Origin: Paracoccus aeridis
Lineage (GTDB): Bacteria; Pseudomonadota; Alphaproteobacteria; Rhodobacterales; Rhodobacteraceae
Direction of reading: 5' to 3'
Assembly: GCF_004923205.2 (NCBI RefSeq)
Contig: NZ_SELD02000018.1
Span: 186,001-250,000 of the forward strand
Length of the DNA stretch: 64,000 nt
The notes beneath the pieces are model-generated. The model worked only from the letters and a program-made list of their open reading frames with translations. It searched no databases and was not told the DNA's origin. A program made the position numbers and the translations under genes. Below, in pieces: positions 19,566 through 29,537 of this stretch; the first letter of the stretch is position 1; each line of letters begins with the position of its first letter.

Positions 19566-20444
19566 ATGGCCGTTACCGCCGCGATGGTGAAGGAACTGCG
19601 CGAGTCCACTGGCGCAGGCATGATGGACGCCAAGAAGGCGCTGACCGAAACGAACGGCGACATGGAGGCGGCGGTCGACTGGCTGCGGACCAAAGGCCTG
19701 GCGAAGGCCGCCAAGAAGTCGGGCCGCGTCGCGGCCGAGGGCCTGGTGGCCGTCGCCGTCAAGGACGGCAAGGGCATCGCGGTCGAGGTGAACTCGGAAA
19801 CCGACTTCGTCGCCAAGAACGTCGACTTCCAGAACATGGTCCGCAGCATCGCGGAAGCCGGGCTTGCGGTCGATACGGTCGAGGCGCTGAACGACGCGCA
19901 GGTCGGCGGCAAGCCGGTCTCGGAAGTCCTGACCGACGCGATCGCGCGCATCGGCGAGAACATGTCGCTGCGCCGCCTGGTGTCGGTCAGCGGCGACCAG
20001 GTCGTGAGCTACGTCCACAACGCGGCCGCCGAGGGCATGGGCAAGATCGGCGTGCTGGTCGCGCTGAAGGGCGACAACACGGAAATCGGCCGCCAGATCG
20101 CGATGCACATCGCGGCGACGAACCCGGCCTCGCTGTCGCAGGACGACCTCGACCCGGCGCTGATCGAGCGCGAGAAGTCGGTCCTGACCGAGCAGGCGCG
20201 CGAATCGGGCAAGTCGGACGCGGTGATCGAGAAGATGATCGTGGGCCGGATGGCGAAGTTCTTCGAGGAGGTGACGCTTCTGGGCCAGAAGTTCGTCATC
20301 AACCCCGACCTGACGGTCGCCGAGGCGGCCAGGCAGGCGGGCGTCGAGGTGGTGGGGTACGCCCGCGTCGAGGTCGGCGAAGGCATCGAGAAGAAGCAGG
20401 AAGACTTCGCGGCGGAAGTGGCGAAGACGCTCGGCGGCAACTGA
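19566..20444 (+). CDS. tsf: Translation elongation factor Ts
   Basis: The 292-residue guanine-nucleotide exchange factor for EF-Tu has the N-terminal UBA-like domain with [12 protein letters not shown] (signature 1) and the core block [12 protein letters not shown] (signature 2). Both dimerisation subdomains are present, and the length is typical. An AGGAGA site precedes the ATG. A strong hairpin follows the gene, so rpsB-tsf is a two-gene unit. Confidence 0.97.
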   Translation: MAVTAAMVKELRESTGAGMMDAKKALTETNGDMEAAVDWLRTKGLAKAAKKSGRVAAEGLVAVAVKDGKGIAVEVNSETDFVAKNVDFQNMVRSIAEAGLAVDTVEALNDAQVGGKPVSEVLTDAIARIGENMSLRRLVSVSGDQVVSYVHNAAAEGMGKIGVLVALKGDNTEIGRQIAMHIAATNPASLSQDDLDPALIEREKSVLTEQARESGKSDAVIEKMIVGRMAKFFEEVTLLGQKFVINPDLTVAEAARQAGVEVVGYARVEVGEGIEKKQEDFAAEVAKTLGGN

Positions 20445-20463
20445 TCCGCCATCGCGGCTGAAA

Positions 20464-20499
20464 CGACGAACGCCGGCCCGCGAGGGCCGGCGTTTGTCG
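20464..20499 (+). terminator. Bidirectional intrinsic-type terminator between tsf and gshB
   Basis: A 16-bp stem (one G-U pair, otherwise perfect; core AACGCCGGCCC/GGGCCGGCGTT) closes on a GCGA tetraloop. It lies between the convergent ends of tsf and gshB. There is no long T-run, which is common for GC-rich alphaproteobacterial terminators. Confidence 0.75.
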
Positions 20500-20554
20500 C
20501 AAGTGAAGCATCGCCGCCCAGTCGCGCGCGACCGCTGGACCGTGGCGACGGAAA

Positions 20555-21505
20555 TCAGCCCCGCGGAGATCGGCGCCGCTCGATCGCCTCCCAGATCAGC
20601 GCGGCGGCATTGACGCCGTCGAAGCGCTCCAGCTCCTGGATGCCGGTGGGCGAGGTCACGTTGATCTCGGTCAGCCAGCCGTCGATGACGTCGATGCCGA
20701 CGAAGATCTGGCCCTTGTCGCGCAGGACGGGGCCGATCCGGGCGCAGATCTCGCGCTCGCGGTCGGTCAGCCCGACCTTCTCGGGGCGGCCGCCCACGTG
20801 CATGTTCGACCGCGCCTCGCCAGCCGCGGGCACGCGGTTGATGGCGCCGACCGGCTCGCCGTCCACCAGGATGATCCGCTTGTCCCCCTTGACGACGGCG
20901 GGCAGGTACTTCTGCGCGATCATCGGCTCGCGGTTGATGCCGGCAAACGTCTCCAGCAGCGACGACAGATTCGGGTCGTCAGGCCGAAGGTGGAAGACGC
21001 CCGCCCCGCCGTTGCCGTAGAGCGGCTTCAGGATGATGTCGCCGTGACGTTCCCGGAAGGCCCGGATCGCGCCCGGATCGCGCGCGATCATCGTCGGCGG
21101 CGTGAGGTCGGGGAAGTCGAGGACCAGCAGCTTTTCGGGATGGTTGCGGACCCAGAAGGGGTCGTTGACGACCAGCACCTGACCGTGGATCCGGTCGAGA
21201 AGATGGGTGGAGGTGACATAGGCCATGTCGAAGGGCGGATCCTGGCGCAGCCATACCACGTCGAAATCGGTCAGGTTCACGTGGACCCAATCGCCAAAGC
21301 TCACGTGCCTGCCGTGTTCCCCCCGCAATTCGACCGAGCGCCCGACCGCCCGGACCCGCCCTTCGTCGAAGTAGAGCCGGTCGACCGTGTACTGAAACAG
21401 CCTGTGGCCGCGCGCCTGCGCCTCGATCCCGATGCGGAATGTCGAGTCGGCGGTGATCGAGACATGTTCGATCGGGTCCATCTGCAGGGCGACGTGCAGG
21501 CTCAT
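20555..21505 (-). CDS. gshB: Glutathione synthetase
   Basis: This 316-residue ATP-grasp ligase joins gamma-glutamylcysteine and glycine. It has the N-terminal GSH-S domain ([25 protein letters not shown]), and the ATP-binding region has [26 protein letters not shown] and [14 protein letters not shown]. The start at 21505 follows GGAG at good spacing; the longer frame adds only Ala/Arg-rich sequence. It is the last gene of the minus-strand rsmI-yraN-gshB run, separated from yraN by 73 bp. Confidence 0.96.
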   Translation of the reverse strand: MSLHVALQMDPIEHVSITADSTFRIGIEAQARGHRLFQYTVDRLYFDEGRVRAVGRSVELRGEHGRHVSFGDWVHVNLTDFDVVWLRQDPPFDMAYVTSTHLLDRIHGQVLVVNDPFWVRNHPEKLLVLDFPDLTPPTMIARDPGAIRAFRERHGDIILKPLYGNGGAGVFHLRPDDPNLSSLLETFAGINREPMIAQKYLPAVVKGDKRIILVDGEPVGAINRVPAAGEARSNMHVGGRPEKVGLTDREREICARIGPVLRDKGQIFVGIDVIDGWLTEINVTSPTGIQELERFDGVNAAALIWEAIERRRSPRG

Positions 21506-21578
21506 CAGGGGCACTCCATCAGTGTCGGCACGGTTGTTGCCCGCGCGCGCAGCCGATGCAAGCAAGGCGGACGGCCGG

Positions 21579-22001
21579 TCAGTGCTGCCCGAAGGCGTTC
21601 TCGACGATCTCCACGCAGCCGCTGTCGTCCACCAGCGCGGCGTCGAAGCGCATTTCGGTCAGCGACCCGGTGGGCAGCCCCTCGCAGAACTCAAGCGCCG
21701 CGTTGCAGATGCGGTCCATCTGCCGGCGCCCGAGCCGCTCGGCCGCCATGTCGATGGTCGCGGATTTCTTGACCTCGACGAAGACGACCCCGGTTCCCTC
21801 GCGCAGGATCAGGTCGATCTCGCCCGAGAGGCCGCGCCAGCGACGGGCCAGGATCTCGCAGCCGAGTGCCGCGTAATGTCCTTCGACCAGCCGTTCGGCG
21901 GCGGCGCCGGAGGCCTGCGCGGACAGCCCGCGCGCGACCTTCGCCGTGCGATGCGCCCGACCACGCGGGGCATGAAGGCTGTCGAAGTCGAGCTGTTCCA
22001 T
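21579..22001 (-). CDS. YraN/UPF0102 family nuclease-like protein
   Basis: This 140-residue protein has the restriction-endonuclease-like core of UPF0102: [10 protein letters not shown] followed by VVFVEVKKS, giving the E-x-D...E-x-K metal-binding pattern. Members have been linked to DNA processing, but the role is unsettled. It starts three bases after the rsmI stop, a conserved pairing in Proteobacteria. The N-terminal 25 residues are Arg/His-rich and not part of the fold. Confidence 0.88.
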   Translation of the reverse strand: MEQLDFDSLHAPRGRAHRTAKVARGLSAQASGAAAERLVEGHYAALGCEILARRWRGLSGEIDLILREGTGVVFVEVKKSATIDMAAERLGRRQMDRICNAALEFCEGLPTGSLTEMRFDAALVDDSGCVEIVENAFGQH

Positions 22002-22004
22002 CCG

Positions 22005-22913
22005 TTACCCCCGGTCATCGCGACCCATTTCCACCGCCAGCGCGTAGGCCAGCTTTCGCGCGACGCCATGTTCCGCCGCCACTTCGGCGGCCGCGTCGCG
22101 CACCGACATCCGGTCCAGCCGCGCGGCCAGTGCACCACGCAGGACGTCGTCGTCCACGACCACCTGCGCGGGCGGCGCGAGCAGGATCACCACCTCGCCC
22201 CGCAACCCCTCGTCGGGGATCCGCGCAGCCAGTTCGGCGGCGGTGCCCCGCAGCACCTCTTCGAATTTCTTCGTCAGTTCCCTGCAGATCACCGTAACCC
22301 GATTCGCCTCAATCTCGCACAACTCTCCCAATGTTTGCTTAACGCGCCTCGGGCTGTCGAACATGACGACGGTCGCGCGCACGGCGGCGATGTCGGCCAG
22401 CCAGCTTCGCCGGGCTCCCCTGGCGGACGGCACGAAACCCGCGAACATGAACCGGTCGGTCGGCAGGCCCGCGACCGTGAGCGCCGCGAGCAGCGCCGAC
22501 GCGCCGGGGGCCGCGTGGATCGGCAGCCCGTCGTCCGCCGCCCGTCGCGACAGCGCGAAGCCCGGGTCCGCGATCAGCGGGGTTCCCGCGTCGGACGCGT
22601 AGGCAACCGAGCGGCCGTCGCGGACCGCCTGCAGGATCGTCCGGGCGCTGCCTTCCGCATTGTGGTCGTGGTGGGCGAGGATGCGGCGTCCCCCCAGCGG
22701 GATGCCGTGGATCGACATCAGGTGGCGCAGCGTGCGCGTGTCCTCGGCCGCGAGCAGGTCCGCCGCGCCCAGGATGTCCAGCGCGCGGAGCGTGATGTCG
22801 CGCGCGTTCCCGATCGGCGTCGCGACCAGGTAGAGGCCGGGCGCCAGCGGCTGCCCCGACACCGCCTGACCGTGGTCCGGCACCGTTCCGGGCCGGTCTT
22901 CGTCGTCCTGCAT
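22005..22913 (-). CDS. rsmI: 16S rRNA (cytidine1402-2'-O)-methyltransferase
   Basis: This 302-residue SAM enzyme of the tetrapyrrole-methylase fold 2'-O-methylates C1402 of 16S rRNA in the decoding centre. It has LYLVATPIGNARDIT, AAEDTRT, SDAGTPLIADPG and APGASA, all diagnostic of RsmI. The start at 22913 is supported by GGAAGGG upstream. It is divergent from the LpoA-like lipoprotein gene over 143 bp and co-directional with yraN. Confidence 0.95.
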   Translation of the reverse strand: MQDDEDRPGTVPDHGQAVSGQPLAPGLYLVATPIGNARDITLRALDILGAADLLAAEDTRTLRHLMSIHGIPLGGRRILAHHDHNAEGSARTILQAVRDGRSVAYASDAGTPLIADPGFALSRRAADDGLPIHAAPGASALLAALTVAGLPTDRFMFAGFVPSARGARRSWLADIAAVRATVVMFDSPRRVKQTLGELCEIEANRVTVICRELTKKFEEVLRGTAAELAARIPDEGLRGEVVILLAPPAQVVVDDDVLRGALAARLDRMSVRDAAAEVAAEHGVARKLAYALAVEMGRDDRG

Positions 22914-23056
22914 CGTCCCGCCCTTCCGCCGGCCCACCCCGCCCAACCACCTCGCCGTCCCTGCGTATTCCGCCCGGCAGGGCAGGTTGCCAGCAAAGCC
23001 CCGTTGTGGCTACCCTGCGCGGGCAGCGTTGCCCACCCTATTGTCAGGACCAGAAC

Positions 23057-24259
23057 ATGACCGATCTCGCCCTTCGCCCCGGCCTGTCGCGCCTGTCCCG
23101 CCCGCTCATGCGGGTCGCGGCCTTCGTCTCGCTCGCGTTTCTCGCCGCCTGCGACACGACCGGCACCGGCGTCGCAAGCGGACCTCAGACCGGCCCCATG
23201 ATCGACCCGAGCCAGCCGGTGCCCGTCGCGCTGCTGGTGCCGGGCGGCGGCGAAAGCGCCGAGCTGGACCGGATCGCCCGGTCGATCGTGAACTCGGCAA
23301 AGATGGCGGCGGCCGACGCGCAGGGCGCCCGGATCGACCTGCGCGTCTACGAGACCGGGTCGGACCCCGCGCTGGCGGCCGCGCGCGCGAACGAGGCGGT
23401 GGCCGCGGGTGCCAAGATCATCGTCGGCCCGCTGCATGCGGATTCCGCCAACGCGGCCGGCCAGGCGGTCCGGGGGCAGGTCAACGTGCTGTCGTTCTCG
23501 AATAACGCCGACATCGCGGGCGGCAACGTCTTCGTGCTGGGCAACACCTTCTACAATACCGCCGACCGGCTGATCGGCTACGGCGTCCGCCAGGGCAAGC
23601 GCCGGGTGCTGGTCGTGGCCGAGGACGACGTCTCGGGCCAGATCGGCGCCGCCGCGATCGAGGCGGCGATCGCCCGCAACCGCGCCACGCTCGCCGGCAA
23701 GGCGGTCCACCCGGTGTCGGAACAGGGCATCGACGGGATCGTGCCGCAGGTGGCCGCGATCGCGCAGGCGCGGCAGGCGGACGCCATCTTCATGACCGCG
23801 AACTCGCCGTCGGTCCTGCCCTACCTGACCGACGCGCTGGCCCGGAACGGGGTCACCTCGAACTCGGTCCAGCTGATGGGGCTGACGCGGTGGGACGTGC
23901 CGGCGTCGCGGCTGCAGCTGCCGGGCGTGCAGGGCGGCTGGTTCGCGGTGCCCGACCTGCCCCGCATCGCCCAGTTCTCGCAGCGCTACCGGAGCGCCTA
24001 CGGCGAGGCGCCGCACGAGCTCGGCGCGCTCGGCTACGATGCCGTGTCGGCGATCGCGTCGCTGGCACAGGCGGGCCGGGCCAACGCGCTGACCACGGCC
24101 GGGCTGACCTCGGGCAACGGCTTCCAGGGGGTCAGCGGCGTGTTCCGGCTGCGTCCCGACGGCACCAACCAGCGCGGGCTGTCGGTCGCCACGATCCGCG
24201 GCAACCAGCTGGTGATCGTCGATCCCGCGCCGCGCAGCTTCGGCGGCGCCGGGTTCTGA
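23057..24259 (+). CDS. Penicillin-binding-protein activator-like lipoprotein (LpoA/periplasmic-binding fold)
   Basis: This 400-residue protein has a long n-region, a hydrophobic segment and a lipobox (FLAAC) with the lipidated Cys near residue 32, so it is an outer- or inner-membrane-anchored lipoprotein. The mature part is a type I periplasmic-binding fold (PVALLVPGGG, IIVGPLHAD, NVLSFSNNADIA) like LivJ and the C-terminal domain of LpoA. In gamma-proteobacteria LpoA activates PBP1A; here that role is inferred from the fold and the usual place beside rsmI-yraN. An AGGAC site supports the start at 23057. Confidence 0.8.
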   Translation: MTDLALRPGLSRLSRPLMRVAAFVSLAFLAACDTTGTGVASGPQTGPMIDPSQPVPVALLVPGGGESAELDRIARSIVNSAKMAAADAQGARIDLRVYETGSDPALAAARANEAVAAGAKIIVGPLHADSANAAGQAVRGQVNVLSFSNNADIAGGNVFVLGNTFYNTADRLIGYGVRQGKRRVLVVAEDDVSGQIGAAAIEAAIARNRATLAGKAVHPVSEQGIDGIVPQVAAIAQARQADAIFMTANSPSVLPYLTDALARNGVTSNSVQLMGLTRWDVPASRLQLPGVQGGWFAVPDLPRIAQFSQRYRSAYGEAPHELGALGYDAVSAIASLAQAGRANALTTAGLTSGNGFQGVSGVFRLRPDGTNQRGLSVATIRGNQLVIVDPAPRSFGGAGF

Positions 24260-24273
24260 GGCGCGATCCGGCC

Positions 24274-27060
24274 TTGCCCGACCGCGCGGCATCCCAACCC
24301 GCCCAGAGCGCCCCGGCATTGCCCGGGGCGCATCCGCTTTTCGACCCCGAGCGCTTCATCCCGACGCTGGACGCGGCGCTGCGCGGCCTCACCGATCCGC
24401 GCGACATCCGCACCGCCGCCGTGGCGCATCTTGCGCCCGCGCGGGCCGAGGCGATGGCCGACGTGCTGGCGGGCTTCGCCGCCCACCCCCGCGCCGCGCG
24501 CGAGACGGTACGCGCCATCGCCGCGGTGACCGACGCGGTCGTGAGCGCGGTCCACCACGTCGCCGTCACCTGCCTGCACCCCCAGCACAGCCAGACCACC
24601 AACGAACGGCTGGCCGTGGTCGCGGTCGGCGGCTACGGCCGGGCCGAGATGGCGCCCCATTCCGACGTGGACCTGCTGTTCCTGACCCCGTGGAAGCCGT
24701 CGGGCTGGGCCGAGGGCGCGATCGAATCGATCCTCTACATGCTCTGGGACCTCAAGCTGAAGGTCGGCCAGGCGACGCGGTCGATCGACGAATGCCTGCG
24801 GCTGGGCGAGGCCGACATGACCATCCGCACCAGCCTGCTGGAACACCGCCTCGTCTGCGGCGACGCGCTGACGGCCGAGGAACTGCGCGCCCGGCTCGGG
24901 CCCGAGCTGTTCGAGCGCACGGTCCCCGCGTTCATCGAGGCGAAGCTTGCCGAACGCGACGCCCGGCACCGGAAGCAGGGCGGCCAGCGCTACGTGCTGG
25001 AACCGAACGTGAAGGAGGGGAAGGGCGGCTTGCGCGATCTCCAGACGCTCTACTGGATCGCGAAGTACATCAACCGCGTGGACCGGGCGGTCGAGCTGGT
25101 GGACCTGGGCTTCTTCACCCGGGACGAGCACGCGACGTTCTGGAACGCCGAGGATTTCCTGTGGGCCGTGCGCTGCCACCTGCACCTGATCGCGGGGCGC
25201 GCGGTCGACGTGCTCAGCTTCGACATGCAGGTCGAGGTGGCGCGGCGGATGGGCTACGCGGACAGCCACGGCAGGCGGGCCGTGGAGATCTTCATGCAGG
25301 ACTATTTCCGCCACGCGACGCGGGTGGGCGACCTGACGCGGGTGTTCCTGACCGCCTTGGAAACCCGCCACCTGTACCGCGCGCCGCTGTCGCGGTTCCT
25401 GCGCCGCCGGCGGAAGCTGCGCGAGGGGTTCAGGGTGCTGAACGGCCGCCTGACCATCGCCGACCCCGACCTGTTCCGCCGCGATCCGCTGAACATCCTG
25501 CGCCTGTTCGAGGAGGCGGTCCGGACCGGCATCCTGATCCACCCCGACGCGATGCGGGCCGTCACCTCGAACCTCGACCTGATCGACGAGCGGATGCGGT
25601 CCAACCGCGAGGCGGTGCAGATCTTCGTCGACGTGCTGCTGCGCCACGGCGACCCGGAACGCGCGCTTCGCCGCATGAACGAGCTGAACGTGCTCGGCGC
25701 CTTCATCCCCGAGTTCGAGCGGATCGTGGCGATGATGCAGTTCAACGTCTATCACCACTACACGGTGGACGAGCACCTGATCCAGTGCGTGGCCGCCCTG
25801 TCCGCGATCGAGAAGGGCGAGGAGGACGCCACCCTGCCCATCGTGACCGAGATCATGAGGGGCAAGGTCAATCGCCGCGTCATCTACCTGGCGGTGCTGC
25901 TTCACGACATCGGCAAGGGCCTGCCCGAGGACCACTCCATCATCGGCGCGCAGATGGCGCGGCGGGTCTGCGCGCGGCTCGGGCTGCCGGCGGGCGAGAT
26001 CGAGACGGTGGAGTGGCTGGTCCGCAGCCACCTCCTGATGTCCGACATCGCGCAGAAACGCGACATCGGCGACCGGCGCACGCTTCGCGACTTCGCCAAG
26101 GCGGTCAAGACCCGCAAGCGACTGGACCTGCTGCTGATCCTGACGGTGTGCGACATCCGCGGCGTCGGTCCGGGCACCTGGAACAACTGGAAGGCAGACC
26201 TGCTGCGAAATCTCTACGCCGCCACCGCCGCGGCGCTGGAAAGCGGGCTCGAGGAGGTGAACCGGGACCAGCAGGTCGATGAATCGCGCCGCAGCCTGCG
26301 CCACCTCCTCATCGCGAAGGGGTGGGAGCCGCGGGCGATCAAGGCCGAGATGGGGCGCCACTACGACACCTACTGGCAGGGCCTGCCCGCCGACACCCAG
26401 GCGGTATTCGCAGGGCTGCTGGCCGAGGCCGGCCCGAACGACATCGGCATCGACCTGCACCCCGACACCGCGCGCGATGCGACCCGCGCGGCCTTCGTGC
26501 TGGCCGACCATCCCGGCATCTTCTCGCGCCTCGCCGGCGCGCTGGCGCTGGTCGGCGCCAACATCGTGGACGCGCGCACCTACACGACCCGGGACGGCTA
26601 CGCGACCGCGGTGTTCTGGCTTCAGGACGAGCAGGGCCACCCCTACGCCGCCGACCGCCTGCCCCGCCTGAGCAAGATGATCGACCGCACGCTGGCCGGA
26701 GAGGTCGTCCCGCGCGAGGCGTTCGCCGACCGCGACCGGATGAAGAAGCGCGAGCGCGCCTTCCGCTTCCCGACCCACGTCACATTCGACAACGAGGGGT
26801 CGGACATCTACACCATCATCGAGGTCGATACCCGCGACCGCCCGGGCCTGCTCTACGACCTGACGCGGACGCTCGCCGCGAACCACATCCGCATCGCCAG
26901 CGCCGTGATCGCCACCTTCGGGGCGCAGGTCGTGGACAGCTTCTACGTCAAGGACAGCTTCGGCCTGAAGCTGCACCAGCAATCCCGCCGCGACGCGCTG
27001 GAGCGCAAGCTGCGCGCCGCGATCGCGCAGGGGGCCGAGCGCGCGAGGGACGTGGGCTGA
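24274..27060 (+). CDS. glnD: PII uridylyltransferase / uridylyl-removing enzyme
   Basis: This enzyme senses glutamine and adds or removes UMP on PII proteins. Of about 928 residues, the nucleotidyltransferase motif GGYGRAEMAPHSDVDLLF lies near 119-136, the HD hydrolase motif HDIGKGLPEDHS near 544-555, and two C-terminal ACT domains begin near 741 and 846. The start is uncertain: no ATG fits, so I used the TTG at 24274, 14 bases after the lipoprotein stop; another TTG lies at about 24318. murJ follows 109 bp downstream. Confidence 0.93.
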   Translation: MPDRAASQPAQSAPALPGAHPLFDPERFIPTLDAALRGLTDPRDIRTAAVAHLAPARAEAMADVLAGFAAHPRAARETVRAIAAVTDAVVSAVHHVAVTCLHPQHSQTTNERLAVVAVGGYGRAEMAPHSDVDLLFLTPWKPSGWAEGAIESILYMLWDLKLKVGQATRSIDECLRLGEADMTIRTSLLEHRLVCGDALTAEELRARLGPELFERTVPAFIEAKLAERDARHRKQGGQRYVLEPNVKEGKGGLRDLQTLYWIAKYINRVDRAVELVDLGFFTRDEHATFWNAEDFLWAVRCHLHLIAGRAVDVLSFDMQVEVARRMGYADSHGRRAVEIFMQDYFRHATRVGDLTRVFLTALETRHLYRAPLSRFLRRRRKLREGFRVLNGRLTIADPDLFRRDPLNILRLFEEAVRTGILIHPDAMRAVTSNLDLIDERMRSNREAVQIFVDVLLRHGDPERALRRMNELNVLGAFIPEFERIVAMMQFNVYHHYTVDEHLIQCVAALSAIEKGEEDATLPIVTEIMRGKVNRRVIYLAVLLHDIGKGLPEDHSIIGAQMARRVCARLGLPAGEIETVEWLVRSHLLMSDIAQKRDIGDRRTLRDFAKAVKTRKRLDLLLILTVCDIRGVGPGTWNNWKADLLRNLYAATAAALESGLEEVNRDQQVDESRRSLRHLLIAKGWEPRAIKAEMGRHYDTYWQGLPADTQAVFAGLLAEAGPNDIGIDLHPDTARDATRAAFVLADHPGIFSRLAGALALVGANIVDARTYTTRDGYATAVFWLQDEQGHPYAADRLPRLSKMIDRTLAGEVVPREAFADRDRMKKRERAFRFPTHVTFDNEGSDIYTIIEVDTRDRPGLLYDLTRTLAANHIRIASAVIATFGAQVVDSFYVKDSFGLKLHQQSRRDALERKLRAAIAQGAERARDVG

Positions 27061-27169
27061 GAAGCGCCAACCGCCGCCACGGCAGCCTTGCCCCCGCGCC
27101 CGCGCACTTCTATCCCCCGTCCCGTTCGGCGGGCGTGATGCGGCCGGCCATGCGAGGGACCGCGCCACG

Positions 27170-28714
27170 ATGAAACCGATCCGCCTGATCTCGGGCTTCC
27201 TGACGGTGGGCAGCTGGACGCTCGCCAGCCGCGTGGTGGGGTTCGCGCGCGACATCCTGATCGCGGCCTTCCTCGGCACCGGCCCCATCGCCGAGGCGTA
27301 TCTGGTCGCCTTCTCGCTGCCCAACATGTTCCGCCGCTTCTTCGCGGAAGGGGCGTTCAACACCGCCTTCGTGCCGATCTTCGCCAAGAAGCTGGAATCG
27401 GGCGACGACCCCCGCCGCTTCGCCGAGGATGCGTTCGCGGGCCTGTTCGGCGTGGTGCTGGTCGTGTCGGTGATCGCGACCATCGCGATGCCGTGGCTCG
27501 TCCTTGCCATGGCATCGGGCTTCGTGGGGGACGAACGCTACCCGCTCGCGGTGATCTACGGGCGGATCTGCTTTCCCTACATCCTGTTCATGTCGCTGAC
27601 GGCGCTGCTGTCGGGCCTGTTGAACGCGGGCGGGCGCTTCGTCGCGGCCGCGGCGGCGCCGGTGCTGATGAACGTGGTCCTGATCGCGGCGATGCTGATG
27701 GCGGACCGGTTCGGCTGGGACATGGGGCTGGCGATGGCGTGGTCGACGCCGGTGTCGGGGCTGGTGCAGCTGGCGACGGTCTGGGTCGCGGCCAGGCGGA
27801 TGGGGTTTCCGCTGCGGCTGCGGCTGCCGCGGATGACGCCGGACCTGCGGCGGCTTCTCGCGATCGCGGCGCCTGCGGTGCTGGCGGGCGGGGTCGTGCA
27901 GGTGAACCTGCTGGTCGGGCGGCAGGTCGCGTCGTTCTACGAGGGCGCGATCGGCTGGCTGAACTACGCCGACCGGCTGTACCAGCTGCCGCTGGGCGTC
28001 GTCGCCATCGCCATCGGCGTGGTGCTGCTGCCCGACATCTCCCGCCGGCTCAAGGCCGGGGACGAGGCCGGGGGCCGCGACGCCTACAACCGCGCGACCG
28101 AATTCGCGCTGCTGCTGACCGTGCCCTGCGCGGTGGCGCTGGCGGTGGCGGCGCATCCGCTGATCTCGGTCCTGTTCGGGCGCGGCGCGTTCGACGAAGC
28201 CGACATCGGCCCGACCGCGCTCGTGCTCGCCATCTATGCCGTGGGCCTGCCCGCCTTCACGCTGCAGAAGGTGCAGCAGCCGCTGTTCTTCGCGCGCGAG
28301 GATACGCGCACCCCGTTCCGCTATGCGCTGTGGTCGATGGCGATCAACGCGATCGTGGCGATCGGGCTGTCGCCGGTGATCGGCTATGCCGCGGCGGCTC
28401 TCGGGACGACGGTCGCGGGCTGGACCATGGCCGCGCAGCTGTGGTGGGGCAGCCGCGCCTTCGGGGCGGCGGCCCGCTTCGACGACCGGATGCGGCGCAC
28501 CCTGCCGCGGATCGTGGCGGCATCGGCGGTGATGGGCGCGGGCGTCCTTGCGATGATGCACCTGCTGGGCCCCGCCCTGCAGTCGCCGGGCCACCGCTAC
28601 GCGGCGCTGGCAGTCCTCGTGTTCGGCGGCATGGCGATCTACGCGGCCGCGGCGCTCGTCTTCGGCGCGGTGCGGGTGGCCGACCTGCGCGGGCAGCTCA
28701 GGCGGCGGAGGTGA
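27170..28714 (+). CDS. murJ: Lipid II flippase
   Basis: The 514-residue polytopic inner-membrane protein of the MOP superfamily has about 14 hydrophobic segments. It starts with SRVVGFARDILIAAFLG and has FNTAFVPIF and QVNLLVGRQVASF, the conserved blocks of MurJ/MviN. It moves lipid-linked peptidoglycan precursors across the inner membrane. GAGGGAC lies nine bases before the ATG. It follows glnD on the same strand, as in other alphaproteobacteria, and ends three bases before the convergent rhomboid-like gene. Confidence 0.95.
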   Translation: MKPIRLISGFLTVGSWTLASRVVGFARDILIAAFLGTGPIAEAYLVAFSLPNMFRRFFAEGAFNTAFVPIFAKKLESGDDPRRFAEDAFAGLFGVVLVVSVIATIAMPWLVLAMASGFVGDERYPLAVIYGRICFPYILFMSLTALLSGLLNAGGRFVAAAAAPVLMNVVLIAAMLMADRFGWDMGLAMAWSTPVSGLVQLATVWVAARRMGFPLRLRLPRMTPDLRRLLAIAAPAVLAGGVVQVNLLVGRQVASFYEGAIGWLNYADRLYQLPLGVVAIAIGVVLLPDISRRLKAGDEAGGRDAYNRATEFALLLTVPCAVALAVAAHPLISVLFGRGAFDEADIGPTALVLAIYAVGLPAFTLQKVQQPLFFAREDTRTPFRYALWSMAINAIVAIGLSPVIGYAAAALGTTVAGWTMAAQLWWGSRAFGAAARFDDRMRRTLPRIVAASAVMGAGVLAMMHLLGPALQSPGHRYAALAVLVFGGMAIYAAAALVFGAVRVADLRGQLRRRR

Positions 28715-28717
28715 GGC

Positions 28718-29425
28718 CTAGCGGTGCCGGATGCGCTCGCGCACGTCGCGCAGGCCGCCCGGCACCAGCAGGAACGACAGCGCGAAGCCGGTGACGAAGC
28801 CCGCGATCTCGGCCACCCAGGCATAGCCGGCGTTCCCGAACAGAAGCCCGAACACCAGCTGGAACGCGAGCAGCAGGCCCACCAGCGAGAACGCCCGCAG
28901 GCGGTTCGCGTTCTCTTGCCCAAGCCGCGTCCACAGAAGGAAGGTGAACGCGCCGAGAAGCCCGTAGACGCCGGGATAGCCGCCGACCAGCAGCCCGAAC
29001 TCGACCGCGGGCAGCAGCGCCGCGCCAAGGGTGAAGACCACCGCCCCGGCCACGCTCGCGCCCGCGAAGATGGCCAGCACCGCAGCCGGGCGGATCTGCT
29101 GCGCGACCATGTTGCCGAGCGCGAGCAGGAAGACCGTCACGAACACCGCGTGGGTGGCCGAGTAGTGGACGAACGGGTAGCTGAGCAGCCGGTAGAGCTG
29201 CACCCCCGGCTCGCCCCACTGCCACATCCGCAGGAACATCTCGGGCGCGACGGCGGTGCGTTCGACCCAGAGCTGGCGCAGGACGCCGCCCGCATACCGG
29301 CCGCCGCCGATGAAGCCCGCCTGCGCCAGGCCGAACGCCGCCTCGGACAGGATGATCGGCAGGGCCAGCATCCAGACCACCGGCGGCACGGGGTTCAGCG
29401 GGTTTTCATCGTAGCCTGGGCGCAT
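28718..29425 (-). CDS. Rhomboid-family membrane protein lacking catalytic residues
   Basis: This 235-residue protein has about six membrane segments and the rhomboid outline: a loop-rich N-terminal half, FVHYSATHAVFV in the second segment and GLLGAF in the fourth. The usual GxSG nucleophile motif reads G149-Y-P-G152, with no serine. The histidine-bearing segment reads YAWVAEIAGF, with Glu206 where the catalytic His is expected. The second-segment Asn is also replaced. It should therefore be a pseudoprotease that binds rather than cuts membrane proteins. I use the ATG at 29425; the longer frame is not rhomboid-like. Confidence 0.8.
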   Translation of the reverse strand: MRPGYDENPLNPVPPVVWMLALPIILSEAAFGLAQAGFIGGGRYAGGVLRQLWVERTAVAPEMFLRMWQWGEPGVQLYRLLSYPFVHYSATHAVFVTVFLLALGNMVAQQIRPAAVLAIFAGASVAGAVVFTLGAALLPAVEFGLLVGGYPGVYGLLGAFTFLLWTRLGQENANRLRAFSLVGLLLAFQLVFGLLFGNAGYAWVAEIAGFVTGFALSFLLVPGGLRDVRERIRHR

Positions 29426-29537
29426 GGGTCGTCGTCCTTCGTCGGGCGAGGTTCGCGGCAATGAGGCGGGGCGCGGTTGCGCCCGTCCGGGGTGAGGGGT
29501 AATCCGCCGGAAGCAGTTTTCCAAGCAGGCAGCGCCC

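Noticed and set aside
24034..27510. 1158-codon open frame on the minus strand across glnD
   Set aside because: It runs opposite to glnD, has no recognisable domain and extends into neighbouring genes; the plus-strand glnD frame has full family motifs.
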